A DNA stretch of 64,000 nucleotides from Siphonodentalium dalli (GCA_032622095.1 CP136068.1:187169309-187233308); one strand, 5' to 3'. Shown: positions 12,121 to 24,320, counted from the first letter of the stretch. The notes: generated by a model from the sequence alone, not told the origin. A program made the numbers and translations.

Positions 12121-14487
12121 AACAAGACAGTCAATGACTGTGGGGTCGCTCACCAGACTACAAAGACTGATAAAACTGGGACTCTGGAGACTACAACAGT
12201 CAGAACTTTTCATAATTACTTTAAAAGAAATAGCTCTAAACAGGATATGTGGCTAGAGAGATTTCACATATGTAGATTGGTGAAAATCCACCTTGAAATT
12301 ACCAACTGTATACTACTGATCACCCCCTCCTCCTCCAGCTCAACAAGTCCCCTTTGACCGGTATACAGACTCCCAAGTCTTAGGTTGGAATTTCACAACT
12401 GACACCTCAAACTTTCTCAATTGTTGGAAATTTCCAATCTCACAAGCGCCTTTTTCCAAAACCATTTAGACATGTTTGAAGCCCAATTATCCATGGATCC
12501 AAAACACAATACATGTAAGTCAGATTAATCAGTCAGGTGGTTCCAAGGTAGATGTTTTAATGAATTTGGCATTTCAATGATTTTATTAGACACAAAAGTG
12601 TTAACTCCGCATAGCCCCACCATTTCTTGACAAATTGACCTCATTTTAACAAATCTGAATCTCAGTCACTTAAGGATCCTCCTGATTGCTCCATACTATA
12701 TGTAAGCTAAATAGTCCAACCTCTCTTGAGAAGACATTTTAAGAATTACTATAGAGACATATAGTTATGTCCCTGGTCCCACCCTATTTAACCTGGTGAC
12801 CCCATCTGAATAAATTTAAATCCCAGACACCAAAGAACCCTTCATACATATGATAAATATCAGTAAAATAGACCTGATGGTCCTTGTGAAGGAAGCATAT
12901 TAAGAGGGAAACTGTTCTTCGTTTGGCCCCTATTTGACCAAGTGACCCCATTTAAAAAAAATCTGAATTGCAGTCAAGGAAGAACATTCCATGCTAAATA
13001 AGCCAACCAGTTCTTGCAAACATATTTAAAGAATTACTATGTAGTGAAATAGTCTCTGGCTCTGCCCTTATTTGACTTTGTGATCCCATTTTCACAAAGG
13101 TAATTTCATACCAAATATAAGCAAAATAGGCCATTTGATTATTGCATAGAAGACACATCATGAATTACTATGTAGAGAAAGAGTAATGTAGCTGGCCTTG
13201 CACCTACTTGACCTGGTGACCCTGATAGAACAAATCTGAACCACAATCACCAAAGGAGCAAGCCTGCAAATAGTGCACCTATTCCTACATTGTATGTGCC
13301 TGGCCTCAAGCAACACAATGTATTATACAATCAAGCCTTGAAATAGTGTGATAGTGTGTCTGTCATTTGCGGAATGAGGTCCTCCAGAGGGTGACTTTAG
13401 TGACGCTATCCTGCACAGTGGGCTAGCATCACTAAATTCACCCTCTGGGGACCTCATTCTGCTAAGGCCCTCAACTGCTATGGCAGACCTAGGATAAGAT
13501 TGAAGTTCCCCAGTTGAAGTTGATGTTCACCCATTGGACACCTCAATTATGAATTTTATATTCTGCAAATTAGGGGATATAGAAACTTCCTAGAAGGGAA
13601 ATGTAACTAACAACTGTGTGGGATAGCATCACTAAATTCACCCTCTGGGGACCTCATTCTGCAAATGACAGACCTCCTATTTGCCATGTTGAACAATACA
13701 TGATAGATTGTACCTCTTATTAATGATTCTCTGACCTGCAAATGTCAGACACACTAAATTCAGGCAGTTTGTTTAAATTGCTAGCAGTATGTTTATACAA
13801 GCTGTCAGTGACATTGTATTCCTTGATTAATGACCTGTGTTTCTCTCTGTCTATCCACAAAGAGATATCTGCAACTTTAATAGAACAGGTATTAATGTTG
13901 GAAGCTGGAAATGATATCCATTGGAAGGGATGTTGGTTGGGTGTAGGCCACTGCAGGGTGTGGTGCATCTGGGCCATGTGGGAGGGGGATGGGTAATGGA
14001 ATATTTCTGTAATTTCAGAAGATTAAAGATTAAAGTTTCATAAATCTGCAGATGTTATAATGGTGTCACTTTTTCAAATTTTATAACATGCTTTTTTTTT
14101 TTTAGTTATGTCACTGGCTCTGCCCACATTCGACCCAGTGACCTCATTTGAACAAATCTGAATAACAGTCCCCCAAAGACCCTTTGTACCAAATATGAAC
14201 CCATTCGGACCAATGAAATTTGAGAAGAAGTTGTTGTAAGAATTACAGAGTTATGGCCCTGGCTTCGCAACTATTTGACCCAGTGACCTCATTTGAACAA
14301 ATCGGAATGAGAGTCACATAGGGAACATCCACACCAAATATGAACCCATTTGGTCTTACGGTTCCAGAGGAGAAGATGTTCAAAGAATTGTTGACGGACG
14401 GACGGATGGACGGACGGATGGACGGACGGATGGACGGACGAGGAGTGATGACTATAGCTCCACCGGAGACTTTGTCTCAGGTGAGCT
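12121..14487 (+). mobile_element. Interspersed element with internal ~200-bp repeats and hairpin 3' end
   Basis: This interrupts the 40-48 bp minisatellite. Its interior repeats a degenerate module (TTGACCTGGTGACCCCAT, AACAAATCTGAA, CAAATATGAACCCAT) around 12590, 12780, 12930, 13070, 13200, 14110 and 14270. The right end has a (GGACGGATGGAC)n run at 14393-14442, then a hairpin of AGCTCCACCGGAGAC and GTCTCAGGTGAGCT, then AAAA. Such GGTGAGCT-ending repeats with a tandem core are common in bivalves. Classification as a non-autonomous Helitron or pearl-like element is an inference, and the left boundary is approximate. Confidence 0.65.
13332..13672. mobile_element. Inverted-repeat element, CAAGCCTG/GAATGAGGTCC family, copy 1
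   Basis: Ends are inverted: TCTGTCATTTGCGGAATGAG at 13359 onward and its complement CTCATTCTGCAAATGACAGA ending at 13672, with one mismatch over 24 bp. The outer left end reads CAAGCCTTGAAATAGTGTG, which matches the hairpin at 38050. Internally it has further palindromes around CTAAATTCACCCTCTGGGG. It is nested in the 12.1-14.5 kb element. Confidence 0.75.
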
Positions 14488-14499
14488 AAAAACCATACA

Positions 14500-14680
14500 A
14501 ACAATCCTTGTATATATATATTCACCTCACACATGACCATACAGTCACCCCATTGTATACCTATACATCTCACCATAGACACACCACCCCAGCCACTCCT
14601 TCGCACATTCATGATCATACAATAGCTCCCTGTAGAACTATTCACCTTATCTATGACAGCACATTCACTTCGTGGCTTTC
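14500..14680. repeat. 40-48 bp minisatellite, right block
   Basis: Continuation of the 10870-12120 repeat (ACATGACCATACAGTCACCC and TGTATACCTATACATCTCACC) directly after the GGTGAGCTAAAA end of the intervening element. Confidence 0.8.
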
Positions 14681-14939
14681 ATTTGGACATACACCATATA
14701 CTAAGTTGATTTCCATGCTAATTGTCGAGAGCAGCCACATAATATCGTTTCACTCAGTTCCGTTTAGACGTTCTGCCCATTTTCATTCCCAGAAGACATT
14801 TTTGTCAAAATTCCATACTACAGTTCATCATTTAAAAGGAATTTGTCATGCCTCAGAATGTACAGGGACAACGAGAATGAAACATGTAGTAGTCATTGGA
14901 TTAAGCATAACATGATATTAACCAACTAATTTGCTAACT

Positions 14940-15706
14940 CTTGGGAACAGAGAATACTGTTCGGGATATATGTAGAAAAATTCTACTTTTTTTTTAACAA
15001 ATTGGTTGCCATTTTGGAAGCCATCTTTTAAATAGTAATTTTGTCTAAAAACACATTTGTGTGACGCATTTAAGACAGATCAAAACAATAAACATCTTTG
15101 ATACCAAAGATAGTTCCATTTACTTGAATAAATGGCCCAAACCTGAAAATTTAATTTTTGCCAATTTTGATGTCAGTTTGTGATTGAAAAATCCAATAAT
15201 TCTGGTAATATCAGTGGTTACATTAGTAACACTTAACCAATGTGAATCAGAAATGTTAGAATTTAAAGTATATAAGACAGATTTTATTCATCGACCACAA
15301 TTTGTAAGCGATTACATGGCAAGCTTGGCCAATATTTACCATTTCCCAGGTTTTGGTCGCCATTTTGGCAGCCATATTCAGAACAAGTGACAATTTTGGT
15401 TTAATTGAGTTGAAATATCCATAAGTCATGGTATGCCTCACTTAGTTTGCACAATTCTGTCCATTTCTTGTTAAAATATGACCAGAATCCTACGGTGACT
15501 TTTGGTAAAATTTCATACCGAATTATGTAAAATATAATTTTTGAGGGATTGGAAGGGACTAGGACCTCATAAATGGCATATTGCATTACTCCAATGATCA
15601 GTTAATATGAATAATACAAAAATAAAGTCACAATTCTGAACCAGTTCCATGCAGCAGAAACTGATCTAGAAGGTATTAGTGAATATATGTCAAATTTTCC
15701 ACTTAC
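14940..15706 (-). repeat. Right arm of a large inverted repeat
   Basis: Reverse complement of 9897-10665. Diagnostic words such as TGTTCGGGATATATG, AAGATAGTTCCATTTACTTG, GAGGGATTGGAAGGGACTAG, TCCAATGATCAGTTAA and TTTTCCACTTAC appear in mirrored order. No coding frame of note. Confidence 0.8.
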
Positions 15707-16054
15707 GGCTACCATTTTGACGGCCATCTTGATGGGAGTTCCAATTTTACCATAAAAATGTGGCATTATATCTCTCAGAGTCATACTTACTGTATATGCC
15801 GAATTTTAAATCGCAATTATCATGGCAAAATTAATTGCGACATTTAATAAATTATTTAATAACGAAACGCTCTTTAAATTCGGAAAACCCCTTAAAAGAG
15901 GGGTTAAAGTAAAATTTCAGCGTGGCTCCATATCTAATATCAATAAGTATGTGAATATGTACATATGTGCAAAGTTTCATGCTTTAGACACAATTTGAAC
16001 AATTGCCTTGATAATTTGACTTAATCTACTCCACTATTAAAGTTCTCTAGATGT
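15707..16054. other. 3' flank of the TRIM-like gene
   Basis: AT-rich, no feature recognised. It probably includes the 3' UTR of the minus-strand gene; no clear polyadenylation site was assigned. Confidence 0.4.
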
Positions 16055-17572
16055 TTATAGCTGACCAACGTATGACGTAATAGATTTATTATTCCCACTT
16101 GAAACCATAAAGCACATTCTGGCAGGGTTGACGCATATTCCGATGGGATAAGTTACTGATATTACAGAACGACTACGTTGTCCGTCACGGCTCAGTTCCA
16201 TCACTTTACTGTCGTAGTTGCAGACGTAAATGTTAGCTCCAAACACGCACACACCCCACGGGATATACCCGCCACATGGTATCGTTCTGAGATGTGTCGT
16301 GAGATCCGGTGACAACACTACCACCTGATGTACTCCACTATCCGTAACAAACACGGCGTCGGCCTCCGGTGACACAGACAAACCCCGTGGAAACATGAAG
16401 GCGTGTGACGACTGGGCAACGACGTGACCGCTCGTTGTTAACGCTCGCACGAAATGATCACGAGCACACGTAACGACTAATCTGTCCCCAACATTTCCGA
16501 TACCTCCACATCCTCCGGGTACCGATAACGATGTTAGACGACTAAGATTTGATTTTTGATACACCGATATATTATCTTGATTCCAATGCGTTAGGTAAAT
16601 GCAACCATTCAGATGACAAATACCCTCAGGTAGGATATTGGTCGTGAGAGTGACAGACTTGATGGTTTTACCACTTTGAGTTACCACACTGAGCTTGCAC
16701 GGATTGTAGGTAGCGATAATCATATCCGAGGTCGGACTCGTGTCGAGGAATGTCATGACCGCGTGAGATCCACCGCAAGGAAAGTCAAATTCCTTGACTA
16801 TTTGACGGATTGTATTGACAGGCTTCTGACATATATCGATTGACTTCACAGGCTTCTGACAGATATCGATAGTACAGGAATCCTGCAGAACCTTCTCTAC
16901 AGAATCCAACACTCCTTGATTGAGCACAACCTCGTAATTTATGGGTGATAACTCTGCAAAATCTCTGACAATTTGTTTTGACTTGGACACCGTCTGACGG
17001 AACCTGACAGAGCACTTGTGCAGGGAGTCGGCTGTCATTGCTTGAGAAGTGGTATCTGACGTCACAGAAATGTCACCTATTTGTATCGCCGCCCCTTCAT
17101 TTGCACACGAACCCGACTGTTGCTGAAACCCTGCTGACAATACTTCTTGTTCTTTCTTCAGTTCTAACAAAACTTTTACTATCTTATCAATGCTCCTTGC
17201 TGACAATGTGTGCTTTGACATCGTCTCTCTCACACGACAGAGGTCATTCCGTTCGCAATCATCAATGATCTGGCGAACCTTGGAATATAAAAGCTGAACT
17301 TCTGTTATCATATCCTGCTCTCTTCCGTCATGTTTGTTTAGCCAACCGGGAACGGATTCCTGTATCGCTGTGGCTTCTGAGATCAAGTTAGCAAGAACTG
17401 AATCGTATTCTTGGACATCGGCTTCCAGTTTTGCTGTCGCTTTCGACAGTTCTTCGAGTTTACAGTCTGGATAAGCAGCCGAATGACACGAGGCACAACA
17501 TGCCATGACGTGGGTTCCGCAGAACGAATCGAATGGCCGGGAGTCAAGGTCACAGAATGCAGCAGCGGACAT
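16055..17572 (-). CDS. TRIM-like B-box/coiled-coil/beta-propeller protein
   Basis: An uninterrupted 505-codon frame. Residues 7-37 form a Cys/His cluster (C7, C18, H21, C25/C26, C29, H30, C37) around SRPFDSFCGTHVMACCASCH, which resembles a B-box type 2 zinc site. A helical, charged region with coiled-coil character runs to about residue 230. The last ~240 residues contain repeated beta-blade segments (FPRGLSVSPEADAVFVTDSG, PWGVCVFGANIYVCNYDSK, PIGICVNPARMCFMVSSGNN) typical of an NHL-type propeller. There is no RING, so ubiquitin-ligase activity is doubtful. Bivalves have many such single-exon TRIM-like genes, often linked to innate immunity; that role is inferred. The ATG at 17572 was chosen because the frame beyond it has only non-ATG codons and a polypyrimidine-CAG acceptor lies 8 bp upstream. 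A short direct repeat (IDICQKPV twice) sits between coil and propeller. Confidence 0.85.
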   Translation of the reverse strand: MSAAAFCDLDSRPFDSFCGTHVMACCASCHSAAYPDCKLEELSKATAKLEADVQEYDSVLANLISEATAIQESVPGWLNKHDGREQDMITEVQLLYSKVRQIIDDCERNDLCRVRETMSKHTLSARSIDKIVKVLLELKKEQEVLSAGFQQQSGSCANEGAAIQIGDISVTSDTTSQAMTADSLHKCSVRFRQTVSKSKQIVRDFAELSPINYEVVLNQGVLDSVEKVLQDSCTIDICQKPVKSIDICQKPVNTIRQIVKEFDFPCGGSHAVMTFLDTSPTSDMIIATYNPCKLSVVTQSGKTIKSVTLTTNILPEGICHLNGCIYLTHWNQDNISVYQKSNLSRLTSLSVPGGCGGIGNVGDRLVVTCARDHFVRALTTSGHVVAQSSHAFMFPRGLSVSPEADAVFVTDSGVHQVVVLSPDLTTHLRTIPCGGYIPWGVCVFGANIYVCNYDSKVMELSRDGQRSRSVISVTYPIGICVNPARMCFMVSSGNNKSITSYVGQL

Positions 17573-17579
17573 GGCTTTT

Positions 17580-17595
17580 CTGAAAGACAAAAGCG
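17580..17595 (-). other. Splice acceptor of a 5'-UTR intron
   Basis: On the minus strand, CTTTTGTCTTTCAG precedes AAAAGCC and the ATG at 17572. A pyrimidine tract and CAG this close to the start imply an upstream non-coding exon, usual for this gene type. Confidence 0.6.
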
Positions 17596-17639
17596 AACAA
17601 TCATTAACATGGCGCTAATTGTGAAACTGAAGGTTAATC

Positions 17640-18832
17640 ATTTAAATACCATGTTATCATCACACTTTAACCTTTATTCTTTTTAACTGAATGGGAGAAT
17701 CAATTTTGTATAGGATCATTATGGTGGGTTAACTTACTCTTTTATATTCTGATTCTGATGGTCAAGTCTGTTCATGATATTTTAGTTGCTTAATCATTAA
17801 CATGGGGGCTTATTCACTGGGAAAAACATCGGGTCAATATGGCCATCCTAGGATTAGTCACACGCATTTGGAGTCACTGACTAACACACACCGTCTGTGA
17901 GACATTATGACTAACTCGCGTGTTAGTATTAAGTTGCACAAAGAATAACCATAATTGCAACACAGCCTTAATTATGCTCAATAATCATTGCTAAATATTC
18001 TATAATTCCATTGTATCGCAGTTCTATTTGATCTGTAATTGAACAAATGCGATGGCAAGATATAATGGCATGTTTATCAGAAATTCACTCCCACATCAAA
18101 GGCTACACTATCTGGATAAAAGGTTCTTATACCATGACACAACAGACATTTCGGAACAAAATGAACTTGTTAAACAGACCTAACCACAAACTATTGTTAT
18201 ACCTATAATGAAATCTCTGGTTCAGGGAATGAATTGAAAGAATGTTTGTCTTGCTTTCAATTCGGTCTCTGATTCAGGAAATTGTATAATTATATTATCA
18301 GTATTGAAAATTTGCACACAATTTCCACCAAATGTTATATTCACATTCTCAGTTAACCAGAAAGGTTAGTCACTATGACTCAATCCTGGTCATTTTGACT
18401 AACACAATTGTAGTGTGATGGCCTACTTAGTCGATTTGACTAACCATGCACGTCTTAGTCGTTATAACTAACATCACCATAGTCACTGCGCCTTAGTAAC
18501 ATTGATAAAGCTAAGGTAGTCATCATGCGGACACACCGTTAGTCATACTGACTATCTTGTTTTAGTCAGTGTTGTTAACACTGGAAGGTTCATCATTGAA
18601 ATAGCATGTTATCGTCACACTTTAACACTTTCTGTACTAAATTATGATAATTAATAGTAAGCCTTCTGCACTTTTAGTATGTACTTGTCGACTCCTCGTT
18701 TTCTTAAACACCCTCTAAATGAATGATAGATCAGTCCATTATATACTTTTATAACTGAGTAGGAGAATCCATTTAGAATAGGAAGGGTTAACTTACTCTT
18801 TTATCTTCTGATTCTGATTCTGATGGTCTATT
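17640..18832. repeat. Duplicated upstream segments of the TRIM-like gene
   Basis: 17640-17775 and 18598-18832 share, in order, CATGTTATC..CACACTTTAAC, AACTGA.T.GGAGAATC and GGGTTAACTTACTCTTTTAT followed by CTGATTCTGATGGTC. They are about 960-1060 bp apart in direct orientation, so the upstream or 5'-UTR intron region has been duplicated. Confidence 0.75.
18366..18570. promoter_or_regulatory. Cluster of TTAGTCA/TGACTAA half-palindromes
   Basis: TTAGTCA or its complement TGACTAA occurs at 18366, 18396, 18437, 18539 and 18562, with one AP-1 consensus TGACTCA at 18376 and near-matches between. Others lie at 17854, 17878 and 17908. Pairs form imperfect palindromes such as TTAGTCACTATGACT and TTAGTCGATTTGACTAAC. 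They lie upstream of the minus-strand TRIM-like gene. A bZIP-type regulatory role is a guess; a degenerate palindromic repeat is equally possible. Confidence 0.35.
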
Positions 18833-19074
18833 CGTGCAGTTTCAGTTACTTGTCCAGTTCTGATTTATTATGATCTATTTTTTTTGTTTTAACTTGCTCC
18901 AATTCTCTTTTTACTTTTCCATGTGCGAGTTTCTCACCTTCATAAAGCTGAAATTAATTAATAATTATTATTTAAATTTCGACTTCCTGTTTGGATTTGG
19001 GGAAAGGAGCCAATTTCAAATGAGCACCATCTCCCAAATATAAGTCAGTATGGATGGGAGATACATGTTCGATG

Positions 19075-19210
19075 ACCCCCCCCCCCCCCCCTGTCCGTAG
19101 ATGTATTAGCTATGACCCCCTGTGCGTAAGTGTATTATCGATGACCCCCCCCCCCCCCACCATGTGCGTAGATGTATTATCGATGACCCCCCTGTTCGTA
19201 GATGTATATA
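19075..19210. repeat. C-rich minisatellite (GTAGATGTATTATCGATGACC + C-run), block A
   Basis: Several copies of a 30-40 bp unit ending in variable C-runs of 6-16. Related blocks lie at 21475-21970 and 22060-22375. The C-runs are poly-G on the other strand. Confidence 0.9.
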
Positions 19211-20280
19211 GTGCGGCTGTATAACACAACAGAAATAAATAGATCACCACTATTATGTCGTAGTACGATACATTTACCCGAACATTAATTATTGTTGACA
19301 AACGAAGAGCAACGTATGGAATAATAGTTTTCCACGTTTCGGAGTAATAGTGCAAAACATTTGTCTTGCCGGTCACGGGGTTAATAATAACGATACATAG
19401 CGCGGGAACTTAGCGTATCCAAACTTGGGCGCAAGTGAGTTGTTTACGAACACGTGACAGATGGTTAGCCAATGTGGCATCGTAATTGGTTTGGCAGGTC
19501 ACGTGTTCGTAGCGAAAATTCACTTCTAGCGCGACACTCGGTCTGTCAACTTTCTTAATAAGTTTATTAATACAAATTATGTATTCATACGATGGTATAT
19601 AGTTGGAGAAAAATTTATAAATCAAAAGTCGGTTCTTCGAATGGATCTAACCCCATCACGTTACATGTTTCGATTGGTCGATTTAGGGACATTGGGTTAT
19701 GCAACTTATGTATATTCATGTCATTTTTGAATGAAATATGTGTTTATGGTGAAATACATGTAGAATTATATATATACATTTGAAATCGTCAGGTGGCTCT
19801 GTCATGAGTTATTGGATGAATGTTTGGTTTACTAATATATAAAACGTATATTCAATTTGAAAGGAATATACGGGCGTAACAAACATAACTTGGCTTAGAG
19901 ATTTTGAATTGCGTATGTTTTTGTTTTCCCAAACTATCCGATCAAAATTAAGAACAAACATATACGTGTCATGACAGGGTCACATCATCAATTTTAAATA
20001 TTGTATTAGGTTTTAATTTTTCAAAACGAAATGAGGACCAGAATTTCACCCCGTAGATGGAGTTCGCACGGGCCCTGGTCACAGATTTCCGCCATGAATT
20101 AAAAAAGATATACATAAAATGGCGGTTTTTTCAGGCCCGCGAATATGCCATTGTTACTGGGGAGGCAAATTAAGGTGGTCAGGTCATATTTTGTAAATAA
20201 GTCGGCATCAATAAATGGGGCTGAGTCGCTCGCGGCTGGTTTACAAAAGTAGTTTTGGTGTTTGTTATTATTATTGTGTG
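19211..20280. other. Flank of triplicated segment
   Basis: 19211-19330 (TGCGGCTGTATAACACAACA ... GAACATTAATTATTGTTGAC) recurs near 21975, 22370 and 23655 as part of the repeated segment. The rest, to 20280, shows no recognised feature. A 139-codon frame at 20215-20634 crosses into repeated DNA and is not considered a gene. Confidence 0.5.
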
Positions 20281-21420
20281 GAGGGAAGACTACTGTTAGG
20301 ACTACGTCTTGCTAATGTCGTGCACCGAAAGCGACAAAACATGCGACGTTATTCTCGTGCTGAAAGCGACATTATGTCACACATTTTCGATCTAACTGAA
20401 TCGTGTGAATGGTTGCCTTGGTCAACGTCAGTCCAATATATTGTTGTTGAATGGAAACATTCCTGTGAATATTTCACAAAAATACTGAAAAATAACGAAA
20501 TTTCGAGAAAAATGCTTTGCTGGTTCACTGCAGCACCCATGCAATATAATTTATTTCATCATGTCTTGTTTGGGCAATATATAAATGACAAATTAAGCTC
20601 AAACTGGGCAAAGTCAGACATATTTAGTTTGTGATCGATCATTTAAAAATCTCATGATAACGTATTTTCAACCAGTTGTTTTGGAGAACAATTCGCCAAT
20701 AATGTTGTCACGTCGAAGATTTGTTGTACACTGAATGCCATTTTTAAGTACATGATGTGATTAGAACTAAATCGGCCCAAATTGGTCGCATTTTCAACCT
20801 TGGGCGCTCTACTATAAGAAGGATAACTCTATATTATCACACGGCGTCATTGTAAATGCTTCAGTAAATATGCAGTATTTCTTACTTCCAGTTTTTGGCA
20901 GCTTTAACACGAATAACACGAATGAGCCGCCACAGAAATTATTAAGAAGGGAATTAGAATTCCAGTTCAACGATACGAACAAGCATCTAAACAGTCAAAG
21001 TCCACATCCTATCTGAGTCATTGCTAAATATAGCTTCGTTTGATAATAAAAACGATTCTGAAACCATTAGTGACGTGTGGAAGAATATTCGACCTTTTCC
21101 GCTCTGCTATAAGAAGGATAACTCTATATTATCACACGGCCTCATTGAAGGCTTCAGTGAAATTCAAAATTATGTTTCTGACTTCCATTTGTTTGGGCAA
21201 ATTAGAGAGGTGTACAGCTTTACCTACCAATAACAAGAATGAGCAGCCACAAGTAAAATATGTTCCAGAGAAAATTATTAAGAAGGGAATTAGAATTCCA
21301 GATCTACGATACGAACAAGCAGCTATTCAGTCCAAAGTCCAGATCGTATCTGATTAATTGCTAAATAAATCCCCGTTCGACAATGAAACGAATCTGAATC
21401 GATTAGATGTGACGTGTGGG
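20281..21420. repeat. Triplicated segment, copy 1
   Basis: Landmarks: GCTAATGTCGTGCACCGAAA, TTGGTCAACGTCAGTCCAAT, GCTCAAACTGGGCAAAGTCA, TATAAGAAGGATAACTCTA and AAGAAGGGAATTAGAATTCC, in this order. Copies 2 and 3 share them. The TATAAGAAGG..GAATTCC part is itself doubled here (about 20810-21060 and 21095-21400). Confidence 0.85.
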
Positions 21421-21474
21421 GGAATTCCCACAAGTATTTCCCGGTGAATTGTACTATTTCCAAAAAAAACCTTG

Positions 21475-21970
21475 GCGTAAATGTATTATCGATGACCCCC
21501 CCCCCCATGTGCTGCGTATATAGATGTATTATTGACGACCCCCCCCCCCATGTGCTGCGTATATAGATGTATTATCGATGACACCCCCCCCCCCGTGCTT
21601 AAATATATAATCAATGACCCCCATGTGCGTATATGTATTATAGATAACCCCCACCTGTCCGTAGATGCGTTATCGGTGACCCACCCTTAATCATTGATGT
21701 ATTATCGACGACCCCCCCCCCCCCATGTGCGAAGACGCATTATCGATGACCCCCCCTGTGCGTAGATGTATTATCGTTGACCCCCCGTCCGTAGATATAT
21801 TATTGATGACCCCGGCCCTGTCCGTATACGTATTATCGATAACCCCCATGTGCGTAGATCTAGTATCGATGACCCCCTGTCCGTAGATATATTATCGATG
21901 ACCCCTCCTCTGTGCGTAGAAGTATTATCGAATACCCCCACCCCCCGTCCGTAGATGTATTATTGATAGT
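21475..21970. repeat. C-rich minisatellite, block B
   Basis: About 12-13 units of GTAGATGTATTATCGATGACC with C-runs of 4-13 and common GTGCGTA or GTCCGTA variants. Continues the family of 19075-19210. Confidence 0.92.
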
Positions 21971-22059
21971 TGTATAATATAGACAATTCGGTTGTATATC
22001 ACAACATAAATAAATAGATCAGCACCATTATGTCGCAGTACGATCTACATGGACATTAA

Positions 22060-22375
22060 TTGTCAATGACCTCCCCCCTATGAGTATATGTATTATCGAA
22101 GAACCCCCGTGAGCGTAGATGTATTATCGATTACCCCCCCCCCCCTGTCCGTAGATGTACTATCGATGACCACCCCCCCCCCCCAAGTGCGTAGATGTAT
22201 TATCAATGACCCACTGTTTCAATATGTATTATCGATTATCCCCCATGTGCGTAGATTTATTATCGATACCCCCTGTCCGTAGATGTATTATTGATTACCC
22301 CCCATGTGCATAGATGTATAATCGATTACACCTCCCCTGTCCGTAGATGTATTATCGATGAATGTATAGTGCGTC
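22060..22375. repeat. C-rich minisatellite, block C
   Basis: About eight units of the same C-run minisatellite, separated from block B by the TATAACACAACATAAATAAA segment that belongs to the triplicated unit. Confidence 0.92.
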
Positions 22376-22479
22376 TGTATAACACAACATAAATATGTAC
22401 ATGTAGATCACCACAATTATGTCGCAGTACGATACTTCTACCCGAACACTAATTATTGTTGACAAAACGAAGAACAACG

Positions 22480-23620
22480 CATGGAATGTTAGGGCCACCT
22501 CATGCTAATGTCGTGCACCGAAAGCGACAAAACATGCGATATTAGTCGCGCGCCGAAAGCGACATTATATGTCACAAATTTTCGATGTGATTGAATCATG
22601 TGAATGGTTGCCTTGATCAACGTCAGTCCAATAAATTGTGATTGAATGGAAACATTCGTGAGAATATTTCACAAACTAACGAAATTTCGGGAAAATTGCT
22701 TGGCTGGTTCACTGCAACTTACATGAAATATAATTTACTAGCAGGGTAACCCGACTTCGTCCCGGCTGTTTCCCCTCTGCTTTCAGTCGGGCGTGAAAAC
22801 CTCCGTGGATCTAACATCAAAATCCGTCGAAAGGCGCGATTTGACCTTTAATTGACCATTTGGAAGGTCAAGGTCAGGTCGGGATCACGATTTGACCCGT
22901 CTAAAACATTCCCCGGACAAAAGTATCCCTAGGTTTAAAATTTCGTCGAAATCCATCGGCCAGTTTTCATGGCCAGTGCTAACAAACAGACAAACAGACA
23001 GACAGAAGTCCCAAAATATATAGTAGATTTCATTACATTTTGTTTGGGCAATGCATAAATGACAAATTAAGCTCAAACTGGGCAAAGTCAGACAGATTAA
23101 GTTCGTGATCGATCATTTAAAAAAATTATGATAACGTATTTTCAACCAGTTTCTCGCCAAAAATGTCGCCACGTCGAAGATATAATGTACAATGAATGCA
23201 TTTTCAAGTACATGATGTGAATAGCACAAAATTGGACCCAACTTGTTCTGCACCAACGCAGGGTCAGGTCACATTTTCGACCAATACCGCTCTGCTATAA
23301 GAAGGATAACTCTACATTATCACACAGCGTCATCGAAGGCTTGAGTGGCAAATTAGAGAGGTGTGCAGTTTTACCTACCGATAACAAGAATGAGCCGCCA
23401 CAAGTAAAATATTTTCCAGAGCAAATTATTAAGAAGGGAATTATAATTCCTGTTCAATGATATGAACAAGCAGCAATACAGTCCAAACTCCACATAGTAT
23501 CTGAGTCATTGCTAAATATAGCTTCGTTTGATTATGAAAACGAAACTGAAACCATTAGTTGTAACTAGTCGGGGAACTCCCAGCAGTATCCCGGGTGAAT
23601 TACTAGTACTATTTCCATAA
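22480..23620. repeat. Triplicated segment, copy 2
   Basis: Same ordered landmarks as copy 1. It is interrupted at 22739-23028 by an inserted element absent from the corresponding positions in copies 1 and 3. Confidence 0.85.
22739..23028 (+). mobile_element. SINE/LINE-tail-like insertion
   Basis: The segment starts AGCAGGGTAACCCGACTTCG and ends in CTAACAAACAGACAAACAGACAGACAG-type repeats, then AAAATATATAGTAGAT. Ends of this style (GTCGAAATCCATCGGCCAGTTTT, then CAAACAGA repeats) are typical of short retroelement 3' ends in invertebrates. Its boundaries are defined by the uninterrupted sequence in copies 1 (near 20550) and 3 (near 25085). No coding capacity. Family unassigned. Confidence 0.65.
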
Positions 23621-24320
23621 CATACAGTTTGTAGATGTATAATGGGTGAGTGGCTAGTACGGCTGCATAACACGACATAAATAAATAGGTCGTCATAATT
23701 ATGTCGCAGTACGATACACCTACACGAACATTAATTATTTGTCTACCGTTCTATAAATTACAACACAAATTTATGCAAATAGCCAGAGTGTGCTCTTTAT
23801 TGTGCAAAATCAGCAAAGAGACATATCACAAACAGCTGGTTAAGACTAGTATTTCTGCGTTAAAACAAAGATGAAACCCATTCTTTGGGAAAACACTCTG
23901 AAAGCATGGAACAATGCCACATACATGATATGGATTTAACATGAATCATTTTGTATCATGACAAAATAATATAAATTAATATACATTTAGTTATACAACT
24001 CGTGTGTATATATCAGAAATTGTGTTTTGCCTTTATTGTATGCTATACTTGTTGTATAATATATTTGTTGTGGAGCCATGCACTGAAAGCAAACTGGCTC
24101 AAGTTTCATTCAGAACGACTAAGGTGTAAACACATTTATATTGCAATACTGCTCACTCATAACTAACCTTGACAAATCATGCAGTCACCGAGCATGCACG
24201 CGACACATTTCGGTGACCAGTCAATTGTAATCACTCGTATCCATATAGACAAAAGTTTTGATACTATTCTTCCAAACGTACAAAACTATTATTAAGAAAA
24301 CGAAGGGCAAAATATGGAAT
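23621..24320. other. Repeat-derived and unassigned sequence
   Basis: 23640-23745 is another copy of the GTAGATGTATAAT ... CGAACATTAATTATT unit that precedes each triplicated segment. The remainder is AT-rich with no recognised feature. Confidence 0.5.

Noticed and set aside
20215-20634. 139-codon plus-strand frame as a gene
   Set aside because: Most of it lies in a triplicated non-coding segment; the frame is not kept in the other two copies.
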